From positions 1 to 23,088 of the forward strand of contig JAYWGJ010000257.1 of assembly GCA_043778315.1 (NCBI GenBank): a stretch of 23,088 bases of DNA. The letters are read 5' to 3'. Numbering within the stretch: the stretch's first letter is position 1; every line of letters begins with the position of its first letter. The DNA is from JBEEMU01 sp043778315. GTDB lineage: Bacteria > Bacteroidota > Bacteroidia > Chitinophagales > Saprospiraceae. Shown here piece by piece: positions 21,837-23,088 of this stretch. Under the pieces are notes generated by a model. That model was not told where the DNA came from and did no database searches. It saw only the letters and a list, made by a program, of their open reading frames with translations. A program made the translations under genes and the position numbers.

Positions 21837-22805
21837 TTACAACTGGCTTTTAACCAATGCCATTTTTCTACCGACCTCTTTTGGCTTATTTTTGACTGTT
21901 TTGTACGATATTTTTACTTCTTTTATATTTTTGGCATCAATATTATTCCTTTCTATGCGTTGCGCGAGGCTGTACGCGCCGTTTTCGTATTGGTAAACAT
22001 CGGTATCGTAGTTGCCGTCGTTAGCAGTCCAATCAGTGGTAGCGGTTGCGGTTTGCGGGTCAAAAGTAGCATTTTTTATGCTATTTAATGCCTTGTCCTT
22101 AACGAGTTTTTGCGTTTTAGGATTGTATAAATAATGATGATAAAACGTATTCAGCGCACCCGAAATGACAGTATCGCCCATCGCGACACGCATATCTAAA
22201 TAGCCATCAAAATTCATATCTAAGCGTTCCGCTTGTCCGCTATTGATGTCTAAATCAAGCATTTGAATCGTTTTAGTTGTACTTATATCTTTAATAATCA
22301 ACTGTTTACGCGGTAGTCCTTTTTTTTGGAATTGTACAATAGTATAATTATAATCGGGTTGCACAACCGCCGTAAAGGCTTCAATGGTATAGGGTAAGGC
22401 TTTCTTTTTTTTGCCTATTGGCAACCAATTGCCTGCATTAAACTCCCCCTTAAATTTGGCTTTGAAGTGCGTGGTATCGCTACCTTCGTACTCCCTCAAA
22501 TTGAGTTCGCCCGCTTCGTAGCTACCTGCAACGCTTATCCAATCTGCTTTATCGGTGTAGCGATAATCGCCTGTGAGCATTACTTTATCAGGGTTTGTCG
22601 GGCATTGACGGTGTGTGAGGCGCATCACGAAAGCGGCTTTATCGCCAATCATACCTTTGTAGTAATAAGTGACTGCGTCCAAATCAGAAGTGGGTGCGAA
22701 CGTTTGCGCAGCAGCGAAAACCATTATCCCGCCGCTTATCGCCAACGCATAACACACATATATATATAGGTGTCGCAATGCGGTCGTTATACGATGCTTA
22801 ATCAT
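21837..22805 (-). CDS. Exported XAC2610-like protein
   Basis: A 322-residue protein with an N-terminal signal sequence (hydrophobic LYIYVCYALAISGGIMVFAA, residues 13-32). The middle has beta-rich stretches with no motif I recognise. The C-terminal half matches the pattern of XAC2610-related proteins: LDMNFDGYLDMRVAMG (FG-GAP-like Asp loop), then NTFYHHYLYNPKTQKLVKD, then FDPQTATATTDWTANDGNYDTDVYQYENGAYSLAQRIER. Function of that family is unknown; some members are tied to the cell envelope. It begins 17 nt after the stop of the lpdA gene and probably shares its transcript, with no functional link evident. The last codons, CAG TTG TAA GCT, resemble the GCTGTAAGCT repeat found elsewhere in the window. 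Confidence 0.7.
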   Translation of the reverse strand: MIKHRITTALRHLYIYVCYALAISGGIMVFAAAQTFAPTSDLDAVTYYYKGMIGDKAAFVMRLTHRQCPTNPDKVMLTGDYRYTDKADWISVAGSYEAGELNLREYEGSDTTHFKAKFKGEFNAGNWLPIGKKKKALPYTIEAFTAVVQPDYNYTIVQFQKKGLPRKQLIIKDISTTKTIQMLDLDINSGQAERLDMNFDGYLDMRVAMGDTVISGALNTFYHHYLYNPKTQKLVKDKALNSIKNATFDPQTATATTDWTANDGNYDTDVYQYENGAYSLAQRIERNNIDAKNIKEVKISYKTVKNKPKEVGRKMALVKSQL

Positions 22806-22822
22806 GTTAAAATCAATGGCAT

Positions 22823-23088
22823 TTAAATGTGAATGGCTCGTTTGGCGGTTGCGTCTAACGCCGCTTCTTTCAAGGCTTCGGTAAACGTTGGGTGTCCGTG
22901 GCAGATGCGTGCAATGTCTTCCGCCGACGCTCTAAATTCCATCGCTACTACCGCTTCCATAATCACGTCGGCTACGCGGGGACCGCATAGATGTACGCCG
23001 AGTACCTCGTCGGTTTCGGCATCTGCTATCACTTTCACCAAGCCGTCTGTGTCCATGCTTGCGCGGGCGCGCCCGAGTGCTTTGAACG
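22823..23088 (-). CDS. lpdA: Dihydrolipoyl dehydrogenase, C-terminal part (partial)
   Basis: The frame is open to the window edge, so only the last 88 residues of an approximately 465-residue flavoprotein are seen. The visible part is the dimerisation domain: FKALGRARASMDTDGLVKVI, then DEVLGVHLCGPRVADVI and the active-site HGHPTFTEALKEAALDA, whose His-Pro and Glu form the catalytic acid-base pair across the dimer interface. The enzyme reoxidises lipoamide in the pyruvate, 2-oxoglutarate or branched-chain dehydrogenase complexes or in glycine cleavage. Upstream residues are not in the window. The gene is followed after 17 nt by the XAC2610-like gene. Confidence 0.95.
   Translation of the reverse strand, partial: FKALGRARASMDTDGLVKVIADAETDEVLGVHLCGPRVADVIMEAVVAMEFRASAEDIARICHGHPTFTEALKEAALDATAKRAIHI

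Overview
The window looks like chromosomal DNA of a mid-GC Bacteroidota, possibly from the Saprospiria, Chitinophagia or Cytophagia side. The grounds are Bacteroidota-type promoter boxes (TAnnTTTG) upstream of several genes, few clear Shine-Dalgarno sequences, a mevalonate-pathway diphosphomevalonate decarboxylase, a WG-repeat lipid-free exported protein, and a high density of short palindromic and tandem intergenic repeats. Nineteen protein genes are supported; the last one (lpdA) runs off the right edge. No rRNA, tRNA, CRISPR array, transposase or phage gene was found.

Layout. 1-158 is a short-repeat tract that runs into the 3' end of mvaD (minus strand). Upstream of mvaD lies a TfoX-N domain gene. 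A divergent gene at 1732 encodes an exported protein built of about six W-x6-W repeats. It converges on a WG-repeat protein that follows a Deg/HtrA protease gene on the minus strand. dapF (plus strand, TTG start) comes next, its start directly abutting a repeat fragment. Then on the minus strand come rnr (RNase R, with a clear terminator), a type II restriction-modification pair whose endonuclease is closely HincII-like, an ArnT/PMT-type membrane glycosyltransferase, a dicarboxylate/amino-acid:cation symporter and dnaG. A PhoD-like phosphatase (plus) converges on an RlmI-type 23S rRNA methyltransferase (minus). An 840-nt nested repeat region separates these from an SDR oxidoreductase-msrB pair. 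A 527-nt repeat region follows, then an XAC2610-like exported protein and the C-terminal end of dihydrolipoyl dehydrogenase, both minus strand.

Most genes are housekeeping or ordinary accessory functions: isoprenoid precursor synthesis, lysine/peptidoglycan precursor synthesis, RNA turnover, replication priming, envelope proteolysis, oxidative repair and rRNA modification. The restriction-modification pair is visibly AT-richer than its neighbours and looks acquired.

The most unusual content is between the genes. Two separate intergenic arrays (14589-14769 and 21577-21807) have an exact 21-bp period (about two helical turns) and appear to share a GTYAGAA-type core. Several other repeat families (AGTGAACA tracts, TAGAGACAAGGC palindromes, AAGCGGTAAGC tracts, CCTGAAAGGG/CCGTAGG hairpins, and a 106-bp hairpin element) sit exactly at gene edges and in several cases supply the stop or start codon. 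I did not find a convincing new multi-gene defence or metabolic system; the repeat landscape and the W-repeat protein are the candidates worth follow-up.
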